Shown here piece after piece: positions 39,500 to 50,409 of a stretch of DNA of 62,500 nucleotides. Source of the DNA: Prorocentrum cordatum. Its lineage: Eukaryota > Sar > Dinophyceae > Prorocentrales > Prorocentraceae. The stretch is from contig CAUYUJ010013903.1 in the NCBI GenBank assembly GCA_963575745.1, positions 334,230-396,729 on the forward strand, in the 5' to 3' direction. Both the position numbers and the translations under genes were made by a program. The notes beneath the pieces are model-generated. The model had not been told where the DNA came from. It did no database searches and saw only the letters and a program-made list of their open reading frames with translations. How positions within the stretch are numbered: the first letter of the stretch is position 1; each line of letters starts with the position of its first letter.

Positions 39500-41400
39500 A
39501 GAGGGGGGTTGATGACTAGAGGGGGGTGGATATCATGGCGTGGGCCATGATGTTTCCCCAGATGTCATGGCGCCTCTTCTTCTTTTGTGACGTCCCTGGC
39601 CCCCCCCCCTCCCTGGGCCGCGCACGTGCCGCCGGCCATGGTTTGCGCTCCCCCCTCTTGGACGCCCCCCCCCCCCTTGGCCGCTCCCGAAAAAAATATG
39701 CAGCCCCGGCAGGCCACGCCAAGGGCGACGGGGGCTCCGGCAAGGACGGCCCCGGGGGGTTGGGCGGGGACGGCCCGCGTGCGGGGCGCCTGCGCTCTCA
39801 GGGGGGTGGGCGGCGTGGAGGGGGGGGGGGGGAGCCGGGGGAGGAGGCAGGGAAAGGGGGGGAGCAGGGGGGACAGGAGGAGGAGGAGAGGGGGAAGGGA
39901 GGGGGGGAGGGGACCGGAGGAGGGAGGGCGAGGAGGAGGAGGAGGAGGAGGAGGAGGAGGAGGAGGAGGAGGAGGAGGAGGAGGGGGAGGGGAAGGGATG
40001 AGGGGGAGGAGGGAGAGGAGGAGGAGGAGGAGGAGGAGGAGGAGGAGGAGGAGGAGGAGGAGGAGGAGGGAGGAGGCGGAGGAGGAGGAGGGGGGAGGAG
40101 CAGGATCAGTGCAAAGCCAAGAATCATCAACATGTTACAATAAACCCTCCCTCTAAGTTCCATCATCAGCTGTACCGACGTACTTTATGTTTATTGCGGG
40201 AAGCGGCCCATGGAAAGACCTTTCCTTGAGAACCTCTAACCGCGCCACCGAAAAGTCCAGAGGCACGACTCAACGTGCCTGTTGCGTCCTGGCAGCCCGA
40301 AACCATGACGCAATACTATTCCTGAGTCTTCAACACCGCGAATCAGAATTATTGTTGCGTCCTGAGGAGGAGGAGGAGGAGGAGGAGGAGGAGGAGGGGG
40401 ACGAAAGAGGAGGGGTAAACGGGGGGAGCAGTTGGAGGAGGAGGAGGAGGAGGAGGAGGAGGAGGAGGAGGAGGGAGGGAGGAGGAGGGGGGAAAGAGGA
40501 AGGAGGAGGAGACGGAAGAGATCAAGGGGAGGATGGGGGGAGGAGTGGAGGAGGAGGAGGAGGAGGAGGAGAAGGAGGAGGAGGAGGAGGAGGAGGCTGA
40601 GGAGGAGAAGGAGGAGTGACAGGAGGAGGAAGAGGAGCAGGATGAGCAGGAGGAGCAATAGGAGCAGGAGGAACGGGAGGAGGAGGAGGAGGACGAGGAG
40701 GAGGAGGACCAGTGTAAGCCCAAGAGTCGTCAACGACGTGGGAATCTACCCTCCACCCGAGCTCCCTCGTCATAGGCCCGTAAAACGGTTCATTTCCACA
40801 GAAGGAGCTGCCTCGTTGGAACGCAACCGTGTGACGACCCTGACGCATGCTAACACATTGTTTTCTGGCTTCCAATGGCACGGATCAACCTGACTGTTGC
40901 ATATCGGCGATCCAGAAACGCGCCAGAACGCCACTCTTGTGACTTCATCAGCTCGAACCAACGTAGCGGGTGCATCCCCATAATCCTGAATCCATCCAAA
41001 ATACCATTTCTGGTACGCTGATCTTGGGAATCCGTGGCGGCGCTAGAGCGAGAGCCACATGTTTAAAAAGCTTCCGTCCTCAATACATGATGCTCGTTCA
41101 GTTGTTGGACATGAGTGTGCGCGGCGCGAAGGTGAGAGCCACATTCTGAAAACCATCCGCCCTCAACCCGTGAACTGGTTGCAACTGTGCAACTGTGTTA
41201 AACAAGTGTTCACGGCGCTAAAGCGAGAGCCACATTTTGAAACACCCGCCCTCCATTTGTGAAGCGCTTGCCAATGTTTAAGCTTCAGGGCCATAGATGG
41301 TGAGGAAGTCTCAGGCGAAACGCCCGGCCCGCCCAAAAAGCTGGCCTCAGGCTGTGACAGGGACAAGTTATGTATAAGGGACAGGAATGTAGGATGAGGG
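39500..41400 (+). mobile_element. Composite repeat P, copy 2
   Basis: Leader GATGACTAGAGGGGGGTGGA and ATGGCGCCTCTTCTTCTTTT (39510-39680) corresponds closely to 15787-15960. Then a GGA tract (39840-40105), a first CAGTGCAAAGCCAAGAATCA module (40108-40360), further GGA (40363-40710), a second CAGTGTAAGCCCAAGAGTCG module (40709-41000), three D units (41028-41280), and the tail (41297-41390), followed by GGA again. Relative to copy 1 one module-plus-tract is duplicated and the CTCAGGGGAGTCG segment lies upstream (39375) instead of inside. Confidence 0.75.
39840..40710. repeat. GGA polypurine tracts inside P copy 2
   Basis: Three runs (39840-40105, 40363-40400, 40430-40710) of GGA with GGGG interruptions, separated by the 40108 module. 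Confidence 0.85.
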
Positions 41401-41512
41401 GGAGGAGGAGGAGGAGGGGGAGGAGGAGGAGGAGGAGGAGGAGGAGGAGGAGGAGCTGGAGGAGCTGGAGGAGCTGGAGGAGCTGGAGGAGGAGGAGGAG
41501 GAGGAGGGCTAG
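41396..41512. repeat. GGA tract with GGAGCT repeats
   Basis: GGAGGAGGA then four GGAGCTGGA units. Follows the P tail. Confidence 0.9.
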
Positions 41513-41875
41513 GAGCAGGCGACTCGCTGCCCAGCCGACGGTCCCCTACAGCCATGGTTCACCCAACACTTCGGGGGCTGCGCTGTCATGGTTCGCTTGC
41601 TGACGGTTTTCATTCAGCCACATGCCCATGGGAAGCAGGTTCAGCATGGGTTCGCAGCCGACGAGCACGCGCATCCAGGGGCGGTGCTGGCACTGGGTGA
41701 GTAGTGGCGAGCGTTGCAGTGACACCGTGAGAAACAGAAGAGGTGCCAGACTCCCGCCTGGGGCAGGAGGAAGAGGAGGAGGAGGAGGGGGAGGCTACGT
41801 TCTAACGAAGTTTCGGGCCACCAAGTGACAGATGCCAGATGCCAGAGGATGGATTTCGGAGTCGGTTTCGCTTGT

Positions 41876-41945
41876 GGGGGCCCTCTGGCTCGGCCCTCGT
41901 CGCCACGGCCGGACTCGCCTCGAAGTTCCAGTTCGAGACGCGCCG
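41876..41945 (+). repeat. GCCCTCGTCGCCAC short repeat, copy 2
   Basis: GGCCCTCGTCGCCACGGCCG GACTCGCCTCGAAGTTC. Related to 18890 and 48520. Confidence 0.6.
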
Positions 41946-42439
41946 GGGGCATGTTGTGGGGGCAATGTCGAAAGAGGAGGAGAGTGGGGGGGGTGACAAC
42001 CATGTGATCGGAAGAAACCGACTCGGGTGAGCTAGCCCGAAGGTGGTTCACGGTGCACCCTCAGTTGAAGCCGAAGCCAAAGTTTGAGACCACAGGAGAA
42101 TTGAAAGGGTCCACCTTGCAGGTATGGTTGACAGCACATCGTTGAGCGGTGATGCAGCCTGCACAAGTATCAGCCAGACAAGTCGTGGTTGCACCTTCAT
42201 GCCTTTCTGGACCCTGGTCGCGTTTCGGCGCTGCCACTGCCGCCGCTACCGTCTCTTCAGGGCAACTCGCTCGGGTGACGGCAACAGCGGCAGTTGCCAT
42301 GGCCGAAGGGTGAGGGGAAGGGATAGCAGGAGGAATGGCAAAGGAGGTGAACACGAAGGGGGGTGGCGGATGATCGAAAGAACTTGGCGCGATTCCAATT
42401 CGGGCTTCCGTTCGCCCAAGATTATACAAAGCAGTTCTG
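41946..42439. other. No gene recognised
   Basis: Mixed unique sequence; a 132-residue plus frame (42124-42522) contains Cys/Arg-rich text but no domain. Confidence 0.35.
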
Positions 42440-42600
42440 AGCAGTCCAACGCAGCACATTTCGTGGCCTTGCTTGGCTTTGCACGCGATTGCTTGGCATT
42501 GCTTGGGATGGCGTGGTGTTGATTGGCTGTTCCTGGCATTGCTTGTGGTTGCTTCGCATTGGTTTTGCATTGCTTGTCCATGCTTGGAACAGTTGCTTAG
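42440..42600. repeat. GCTTGGCATT short-period repeat
   Basis: TTGCTTGGCATTGCTTGGGA and related decamers repeated with variation for about 150 bp. The cluster at 46340-46560 is the same type on the other strand. Confidence 0.7.
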
Positions 42601-42799
42601 TCTTTACTGGTGCGGATTGACCGTGTTTGGCACTGCCCGGCTCTGTGCCAAGGAGCCCCGAGCAACGCCGAGGAACCCGAAGCAACGCCGTGGGCTGCCC
42701 CTGGCAAAGGGCCTCGCACCCACTGGTGTCCATAAGCAAGTACGAGTCCTGGAGGCAAAACCTCATCGGGAAGGAACAAGCAGGCACGGGCATCAACTC

Positions 42800-42890
42800 C
42801 CAGAGGGGACCACGGATTTCTCGGATCGGCGCCAGACCCTCCCTGGCGCCAGGGACGCCGCCGGGGCGGTCCAGCGCCTACCCGAAACGA
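42800..42890. repeat. Family A element, eroded
   Basis: GGATTTCTCGGATCGGCGCC, CCCTGGCGCCAGGG hairpin centre, and GGTCCAGCGCCTACCCGAAA. Confidence 0.55.
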
Positions 42891-43099
42891 TGTGTGAGGA
42901 ATCGGGCCCCGTTCCTCCCCCCGCCTGCTGCTCCTGCTGCTCCCTCCCCCCTCTCTCCCCCTCTCTCCCCCCTCCTGCTGCTCCCTCCCCCCTCTCTCCC
43001 CCTCTCTCCCCCCCCTCTTCCCCCTCCTGCTGCGCCCTCCCCCCCTTCACAGGCTGCCGTTCCGAGCGGCGCTGCCTAGCGTGCCCCAGACGCGCCGCC

Positions 43100-43122
43100 G
43101 AGAGAGAGAGAGAGAGAGAGAG
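43100..43122. repeat. (GA)n microsatellite
   Basis: About eleven GA dinucleotides. Confidence 0.95.
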
Positions 43123-43224
43123 CGCACGGACCTGATGAGGGGTCCAGCGGCGGTCGTGCTGCATCGTGTGCTGCACCCCTGCCAGGACGCAGGTCCCTTC
43201 GTCGAGGGAGCTCGCCCCCCCATC

Positions 43225-43310
43225 CTGGCCCTCGATCATGGCCCTCGGTCCTGGCCCTCGATCCTGGCCCTCGATCCTCCCAGTCGATCCTGGATCCGAT
43301 CTGGGATCGT
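43225..43310. repeat. CTCGATCCTGGCC tandem repeat
   Basis: CTGGCCCTCGATC in five variants of 12-13 bp. Confidence 0.8.
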
Positions 43311-44250
43311 CCTGGGGCTTCCCTCTGCGCGACTTTCGCCGAGACCCCCCCCACGGGGGTGGGAGGCCCTGCGCACGCTGGCTGTTGATGCCCGACGCTT
43401 GGCCGAATGATCTGACGCGCGCCCTGCCCGCTGGGACGGGGATGCGTCCTTGCATTCGGCTGCCAGTTGGTAGCCCCCAGCCGACTCATATGTGCTGCAT
43501 CCGTGCACCAGCTGCGCGCCTCGAATTGGCAAGTGCATGCCACATCTGGTAACAAAAGCAGCGCTTCTGAGAAAAGAGCCGTAGACAGGCGGATGACATT
43601 TCGGGTTCGGTATCAAATGGATCCAATGGTGGGGTGAATGGTGAGAAGTCTGAGGAAGTGTAGGATGAGGAGGAATAATAATTTGACACACAACGAGGAC
43701 GTGCGGGAGACGACGACGGCGAGTTTGAGGGGAATGCCTACTCGCGATGATGAGGATATGGAGGATGCGGAGGATCTCGTCGGCGAGGACGACGATGGGC
43801 GGCGCAGGCGTGAGGAACAGAAACCGAGAGGGAGAGGGAGAGCAGGAGGAACAGAACCGAAGAGAGCACGCAATGGACTCCTGCGGAGAAACTGCCGTCT
43901 GGCCTCCCGCCGATGCAGCCCTCATCACAGGTGGTCTCCGAGTTCGGCTCCCTACGAACCGCACGGGAACAGACTGCGCCTGCCCCGCTGCGCCCCGCGG
44001 GAGTGGCCTGGGCCAGACCGGGTCGGCACGCATCCGGCATTCGGGGCCCAGCTCCCAGTCAGTATCGTGTAACCGATCCATATCCCCATGCCCATCTCGA
44101 GCCCCACCATCCCACCACCCCAGTCGGGGAAACATCCCTCGAAGCCTGGAGAGAACAGCCTGTATCCCCATTCAGGGGGGGAGATCGGGCAGGGGGGCCT
44201 AGGCAGCGGCAATGAAGATGGGGATCGGTCAAACGATGTTCACGCATTCG
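43311..44250. other. No gene recognised
   Basis: Mixed unique sequence. Plus frame 43638-44072 begins with a basic, non-repetitive reading but no domain is recognisable. Confidence 0.35.
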
Positions 44251-44378
44251 GTAGCAAATCATGGAAGCTTGTAGCGTCGATGTAGCATTGAGTTAGCGTC
44301 GATTAGCGTCGACTAGCGTCGATCAGTGTCGATTCGCAAGAGCCGACAAGATGGTGTGGGAGGCTCCCGTTGCCACCA
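44251..44378 (+). repeat. Family L element, copy 1
   Basis: Starts GTAGCAAATCATGGAAGCTT; body of TAGCGTCGAC/GATTAGCGTCGA short repeats; ends TCGCAAGAGCCGACAAGATG GTGTGGGAGGCTCCCG. The terminal GGGAGGCTCCC is a palindrome. Confidence 0.8.
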
Positions 44379-44478
44379 GACATTCAGGCACTGGCGACCG
44401 CTCCCCGCCCAGCCGACACCCGACTCCCATCACCACGGCCGCTCGGGTCGAACCCCCCCCTTGGTCCTGGCTGCGCAG

Positions 44479-44745
44479 GCTGTCGGCGTTGGAGGCAGCA
44501 GCTCATTCTGTAGCAAATCATGGGAGCCTGTTGTACCCTCTGAATTCCACCTCTAGCGTCGACTACGTCGATGAGCGTCTGGGAGTCAATGAGGTAGCGC
44601 CGAGTCAGCGTCGACTAGCGTCGATTTAGAGTCGATCAGCGTCGATTGGCATCGATCAGCGTCGAGTCGCAAGAGCCGACAAGATGGTATGGGAGGCTCC
44701 CGTGAGCCGCCAGTGACGGCCGTCGGCGTGGGAGGCAGCAGCTCA
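44479..44745 (+). repeat. Family L element, copy 2, between 27-bp direct repeats
   Basis: The L body 44510-44718 (GTAGCAAATCATGGGAGCCT to GGTATGGGAGGCTCCCGTGA) is bracketed by 44479-44505 and 44719-44745. These flanks agree at 25 of 27 positions (GTCGGCGT, then GGAGGCAGCAGCTCA). Confidence 0.8.
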
Positions 44746-45556
44746 CCCGCAGAGGCCCGAACTGCAGCCAAGGGGAGGGCAGCCCTCGCCCTTGTAGTTG
44801 GGGCTCTCGGCAGCGATCGCCGCGGGAGGAGCCCGTCGGGATCCTGCGAGGGGCGCGCGCTCCAGGGGCAGCCCTCCTGCGGGCCAACGCTCACCGCACA
44901 GTCCTCACCACATCTCTGGCGTTCTGCCGTCTGCTGCCCTACGAGGGGAGGGGCAACTGCAGCAGCTCGACATCGGGGATGTCGTGCCATCGAAGGAACT
45001 GTGTCATACATATATATATATATATTAATACGTAATCGCTAGCCCGTCGCTGGACGAATGACAAGGCACCTATCCCTGAAGATGTCGATCAGGCACGGTG
45101 CATCATGCAGGCGCCGTAGGCGCAGCCTGGCCAAAGCAGCGCCAGACGAGAAGGAAGAGCAGCAGCAGCACTAGCAACAGCAGCAGCAGGACGAGGATGC
45201 GGAGGTGGAGAGGGAGGAGGAGGCGACGGAGGAGGCAACAGGCGCGTGCCCGGGTGGAGCAGGAGCAGGAGGATGAGGTCGAGCACGGGGGAGAGCCTGC
45301 AGTGCAAGTTCTGAGCAGCTCGACGACGCCGACGCCGGTCATGGCGACTGCGGCGGCGGCCTCGGCGACGGGCGACGACGATGGCGACGACGTCGACGCT
45401 CGGTGGCGGGAGGCCGCTGGCGGCCGCGGCAAGGCGCGCGGCCTCGGCGCCGCCGCCGCCGGGCCCCACCGTCGTCGCCGCCCGCGTCGTCGGGGCCGCT
45501 GCCAGCGATCGGCGGGCGGCGTCGTCTGTGGGGCAGGGACTCGGGACGATCGAAAG
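44746..45556. other. No gene; TA microsatellite and GCA/GGA low complexity
   Basis: (TA)n at 45009-45026; AGCAGCAGCAGCACTAGCAA and GGA runs at 45150-45260. The rest is GC-rich with chance frames. Confidence 0.5.
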
Positions 45557-45894
45557 TCGACGAGCGCGTTCCACTACTCGCAAAGTGACTACTCCAGATT
45601 TCGTAATAAAGGAAGGGGGGTCTCATTTCGGGGGGGGTCTCTTCCAGGCTATCTTGGAGGGCCTGGGGGGGTCTGGGGACGATGTTTTGGAGGGTTCTCC
45701 CACGGGGGGGGTTTGAAATGGCTTGTCTTGGAGGGTCCAGACCCCCTCCCTTTTATTACGAAATCTGGATTACGTACTCATAAATGACCTGGATCCGCCG
45801 GGGGGGATCTACGAGACATTACATCAAAGCAGACATGTGTGTTTTCGGACGTTTGCGAGCAGGCACTTTGCGAGCAGTGGAGCGCGCTCGGCGA
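45557..45894. repeat. Nested inverted-repeat element of about 340 bp
   Basis: Outer arms 45557-45587 (CGAGCGCGTTCCACTACTCG CAAAGTG) and 45864-45894 (its near complement). Inner arms 45594-45623 (CCAGATTTCGTAATAAAGGA AGGGGGGTCT) and 45749-45778, almost perfectly complementary over 30 bp. The centre has GGTCTGGGGACGATG. No coding content. MITE-like, but with two separated arm pairs. Confidence 0.8.
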
Positions 45895-46339
45895 GAAAGG
45901 GGTACGGAGAGAGTGGGTACGAAGACCGACAGCTGTTCCTGTCCATCTTGAGCAGGAACCGTAGTCGGTGTCGCCGCGGACGTGGTCCATTTGAGACAGG
46001 AGGCCGCCTGCCCCAGAGCGGCCGTTGTCGGTTCGGGACAGCATCTGCTGTCGGGCGTCGTGCCCATTTTGTTCCGTTCCCACTTCGGGCGGCCAATGGG
46101 CCGGAGGGGGCGTCCTCCGCTCCTCCCCCCGTCCCTCTCCCCCACCATCCCCTGCTCCTTGTCTCTCCCTCTCTCTCTCTCTCTCTCTTCCCTCCCCCGT
46201 CCCGGGCCTTGAGGGAGGGCGGGGGAGGAGGGGAGGGGAGGGAGGCAAGCTAGATGCGCTCGGGTCATATCTGACGTCCTACCCCTCCCTTCCATCCCTT
46301 ACCGTGGCGTAGATATCCTGTCTATTCGCACAGTCGGAT
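45895..46339. other. No gene seen
   Basis: Mixed sequence with a (CT)n run at 46165-46190. Confidence 0.4.
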
Positions 46340-46560
46340 GTCGAGCAGGGCAGTGATCGCGAGAGGGTACGCGATGCATTGTAGAGCACGGCATGGCATG
46401 GCGTAGAAGAGTACGGCAGAGCGTAGCATGCCATAGCGCGGCGTGGCATTGCGCAGTGAAGCATTGCATCACAAAGCATTGCAACGCAAAGCATGGCATC
46501 GCACAGCGACGCAGAACGCAGCACCGCACAGCATGTCATGGCTTGGCGCCGGGTTCCTTG
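46340..46560. repeat. GCATGGCATT short-period repeat
   Basis: GGCATGGCATGGCGTAGAAG, GCATTGCATCACAAAGCATT and similar decamer variants. The complementary type occurs at 42440-42600. Confidence 0.75.
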
Positions 46561-47400
46561 GAGGGTAAGTGGATCGTCTTCGAGCGATCCAGGCCGGTCT
46601 GGAGTCGTGGCTCCATGTCTAGCTCCTTGGGCTTCCCGAAAGTTTCACACAAGGCGGGGCTGCAGGAGAGCACCCGCTGACTCTGCTTCCAACATCTCCT
46701 TCTCAAAGCAGAAAAGGGGCTCCCGCTTGATACTTCCTGGTAGCGACGACGCCCCAAAGTGGGGGGCTTCTGCGACCCAAAACAATGAAGCGAATCGGCA
46801 CCGAATCTGTAATCACTTCCGATGATTTTTCCGGGGGGGGCATTTTCTATGAGCCCGAACTTGAAGGGCCGAAAACGCCTCACTGAAGCGGGAGCACGAT
46901 TTGGAATGCAAAAATGGGGTCGGCGGTTCAGCGAGAGCAACATTTTGAATACACACCCGAGCGAGAACCCACTTCCTGGGAATCCTGCGTGTAGAAAAAC
47001 AGAACGCGGAGGGGGCCGGATATCTTCCGGAAGCCATCAGGGTAGAGAGAAGAGTAGTATTCATTGTGTGTAATTGTGGAGGGGGGAGTTGGCGGGGGAG
47101 CGAGTTGGATGGGGGACGAGGGGGAGAAAGAGTGCGTTATAGGGGAGGAATGACGAGGCGGGGGAGCAGTGAGGAGTGCTGTAGAGGTGAGGGGTAACTG
47201 AGTGGACGGAAGAGGAGGAGGGGGCAGAAAAGGAGGAGGCGCAGGAGCAGGAGCAGGAGCAGGAGCAGCAGGGAGGTGGGGGACGACGTAGGGCAGGGAG
47301 GGGGAGAAGGAGGCGGCATTCGAAGGAAGAGGGAGGATGATGAGTACGAGGAGGAGGAGGAGGAGGAGGAGGAGGAGGAGGAGGAGGAGGAGAGAGTTTT
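46561..47400 (+). repeat. Probable eroded P copy (D-like unit, then GGA)
   Basis: CGGTTCAGCGAGAGCAACAT TTTGAA (46923-46948) matches the diagnostic part of a D unit (GGCGAGAGCAACATTTTGAA at 26657). A purine-rich region ending in GGA repeats (47345-47395) follows, as in the other P copies. The remainder is too diverged to assign. Confidence 0.4.
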
Positions 47401-47640
47401 GGGTATCGGGACGCAGGCATACCTGCGCCCGAGAACCGACTCGCTCATGAGGCAACGAAGATCCATGGCCGCCTCGGGTCGGACAGTGCCAGCTCGGGTC
47501 AAGCGACAGCTCGCCCAATTTGACGCGGCGGCGGGCAAGAGGGGGGAGCTGTTTTTCGTCCTGAGACCCGCCAGGACTTCTCCTGCATGGGCCCGTGTTG
47601 CCTGCATGGGCTTGCACCGCTGCACCCACCACCATTAGCA

Positions 47641-48060
47641 TGGTACTTTGTTTTCAGCTAATCAGACAGATGTAGATCTTGCGCATTCAGCTTGGTCCTT
47701 TCAGCGCTGCTTCCGAGACGCCCACGGCTTCCCGTGTGGCGTCTTGAGGATCAGAGGACTGGCTAGCATTATTGCTGGCTCCTCGTCGCGATCCGACCGC
47801 AGCGCACCAGGCGAGCTATGATCGGGCACTGCCGCGTGGAGTGTTATATCTCCGGTTAAAGACTCATCTACGTGTTAATGATTAGATACGTATATGCCAT
47901 ACATGTGTTCATAACACACACATGTATGTGCCAATTGTATACGTAGTAGGTGTAGTCTATGTAGTACATATACATGTACTGTACAGTGTACGTCCAACTG
48001 TATCTATGTAGGTAGGGCTCGGGGGCCCAGGCGCCCGTCTGGAGCGGACGGCTCGTCGAT
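47641..48060. other. Unique sequence with TACGTA/ACATGTA palindromes
   Basis: A/T-rich around 47870-48000, with ATGTGTTCATAACACACACAT and TATACATGTACTGTACAGTG self-complementary segments. No gene. Confidence 0.5.
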
Positions 48061-48069
48061 CACCGCCCA

Positions 48070-48217
48070 CCAAACCACCCCAACCCAACCAGAAGGCTTC
48101 AATTTGCCCTCCTTTTCCAGTGGGGGGTGTTGGGGAACATTGAACACATACATGGAACCCGTACCACCCCCAACCCGAAACGACATTCGGATCTTCGGGT
48201 TGGGTTGGGGTGGTTCG
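48070..48217. repeat. Inverted repeat with CCAAACCACCCCAACCCAAC arms
   Basis: Arms 48070-48090 and 48198-48217 (GGTTGGGTTGGGGTGGTTCG) are complementary; loop about 107 bp. MITE-like. Confidence 0.75.
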
Positions 48218-48400
48218 GTAGGTAGTCAGTCGAGAGGTGGGACGACGGTGGCGGCTTCAGAGAGCTCGGCATCGCTCGAGCAGCATCTTGGACCGCCTGG
48301 CGAACAGCTAAACGTACGACGCCGAACACTGCACGGGGAATGGCCGTCCGAACGATGGCAAGCAAGGGGTCTCCTGGAGAGGAGTCGCAACGGCGACGAG

Positions 48401-48666
48401 CAGGTCGTGGCTTGCCGCCCTTCTGGGAGTACACTCGGAGGAGGAAAAGAAACCCATATCCATACCCATCCCTCGTGTTCGCCTCCTCCTCCTCCTCCTT
48501 CTCCTCCTCCTCCTCCTCCCTCCTCGGAGGCCCTCGTCGGCCACCGCTGGATTCGCCTCCACGTTGTGGTCAGAACCCGCCACGGGAGAGGCCCGAGGAG
48601 CAGCGGGCGGCATCGGTACTTTCTGGTTTGCTCGAGGTTGTGGCTTGCCGCCTTTCTGCGAGTACA
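48401..48666 (+). repeat. Direct repeat pair of about 33 bp around a CTCC tract
   Basis: GTCGTGGCTTGCCGCCCTTC TGGGAGTACA (48404) and GTTGTGGCTTGCCGCCTTTC TGCGAGTACA (48637). Between them are a CTCC tract (48480-48525) and the GCCCTCGTCGGCCACCGCTG repeat (48520-48590). Confidence 0.75.
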
Positions 48667-48669
48667 TGC

Positions 48670-49585
48670 CACATGCTGTTCGTTCGAAGGGCGCGTTCTC
48701 GGTCCAGTGTTCTGCCCTTCCGCTGTAATGATCGGCGTTGTCTTATGGAAGCGCCTGTGAACTGGTCGGGCGGGCACCCGATCTGTATTTCCAGCGTCTC
48801 CCAACTTCACGCTTCGCTGAGCTTCTTCCGCGCTGGCAGCAGATGACACTGTGAGGAGTGCTCCAGCAGAGCGAGGCGTCGGCTGCCTCGCGCTGACAGA
48901 GTGCGGTGCGAGTAGATGCAGAAGAGAGGGATCACGCGCAGGGGGGAGGCGGCCGGCATACGACGTTAAACAAATTGCCAGGTGGGACAGGGAAGTGTAG
49001 CACGGGGCCGACGAGGAATGGGAGGCAGAGAGCAGACGAGAGGACAGAGACAGGGAACAGGCTGGGCTCCCTCGTGCTCTCTCAGCCCAGGTCTACGTGC
49101 AGCCTCCAACGTGCATCCTTACCACCTTCCCTGCCCCTCTTGTTGTTTCTTAGTCTCTTCCTCTTTGGTGCTGGCGAGGATGGCTGGTCCGGCGGCAAGG
49201 ATGCCTGGAGCGGCGGCTGGGGAGGCCCGCGCGCGGGCCAGACATTCGGGCATTGAGAGTACGCCCACCCAGACAAGTCGACTGAGGAAATCTACACTGG
49301 TTCACTCGACATTGGCCTTCGAGTGTACTGGTGCAGTCCTCAGTCGGTTTCGCTGATCGTCATGCGTTTCGCCGGATACAGTCGGTCGAATTTGGAAGTC
49401 GACGGGCTACCCCGCTGGGGTCCACTCGGAATACGGTGCCATGCTCACGTGGAGTGTCACTGGCAGCTTCCACTGAATGGGCGTTTGCTAAAGGGTGTTT
49501 TCTGTGAATCTTCGAAACACGATTTTGACACTGAGAGCCTCCGCCTTCTCAACGTGTTCTTGCACGCGCCTCTTTTCAGCGTGAG
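48670..49585. other. No gene recognised
   Basis: Mixed unique sequence. Plus frame 48982-49356 has a varied reading toward its end but no domain. Confidence 0.35.
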
Positions 49586-49625
49586 GGAGGAGGAGGAGGA
49601 GGAGGAGGAGGAGGAGGAGGAGGAT
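49586..49625. repeat. GGA tract
   Basis: Thirteen GGA triplets. Confidence 0.95.
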
Positions 49626-49692
49626 CCTCTCGCACGCGCGCTCTTCTTGCAGGCATCCAGGCCCCCTCCCGCGTGGGGCCAGAGGCAGACAG

Positions 49693-49838
49693 GGGTCGGC
49701 AGATCGCGGCGCCTCGCGGGTGCACTTGCGATTTGGCGCGCGATGTGGAGCCCGATCTTCTCCACGCCGACTGCGCCGATGCATCGCCGAAGTCGCCGAC
49801 CCGTCGGCGATGCGGCGCGATCCCCCGACCCCATCTAG
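49693..49838. repeat. Family H element, copy 2
   Basis: The right end GCGATGCGGCGCGATCCCCC GACCCCATCTA and internal GCCGATGCATCGCCGAAG match copy 1. The left end is eroded (GGGGTCGGCAGATCGCGGCG). Confidence 0.7.
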
Positions 49839-50211
49839 TGATCGTGTTTTGATTCGCTGTTTTGCCGATCGGCGCGGGAGCAGGTCCTGGCTGTTTTTGG
49901 CGCCCGTTTCGAGCAGATGGGGTCTCCCCCACAGGACGCGCTTCTGCAGACACTGGCATTAAGAAGAGGCCCGCAGCCAGACCCCCCCCCCCTTCCGCCC
50001 AATGTCGAATCGCCGACGAAGACAACGTCCACCTACTCGGACCCGTCTGGGAGGCTCCCGAAGTGGGCGCGGGCCTCGGCAGGATGGAGCCTCGTGGCCC
50101 CCCTGGCGCAGGCTCGAGGCGGGTTCGGGGCGGATGTCACGCGAATTCGGCGCGGGTTCGGCGCGGGTTCGAGGCGGAGTCGACTTGGTCGACATGGATT
50201 TATCTAACATT

Positions 50212-50409
50212 CGGCGGCGAGCGAGGGGGGGGGAAGGGAGAAGGAGAAGGCCTTCTCAGAAGGCGGCGGGGCTTCTCAGAAGCCCTCGCTCCTTCTGAGA
50301 GGCTTTCTGCATCTTCGGGGAAGGCTCGAAATTTCTCAGCAGGCTGGAGAACTTCCGAGCCTTCTGAGAAGGCCCGCCGCTTCCCACTTCCCCCCCTCGC
50401 TCGCCGCCG
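50212..50409. repeat. Family B element
   Basis: CGGCGGCGAGCGAGGGGGGG and TTCCCCCCCTCGCTCGCCGC CG with internal GGCCTTCTCAGAAGGCGGCG and CTTCTGAGAAGG. Complete copy. Confidence 0.85.
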
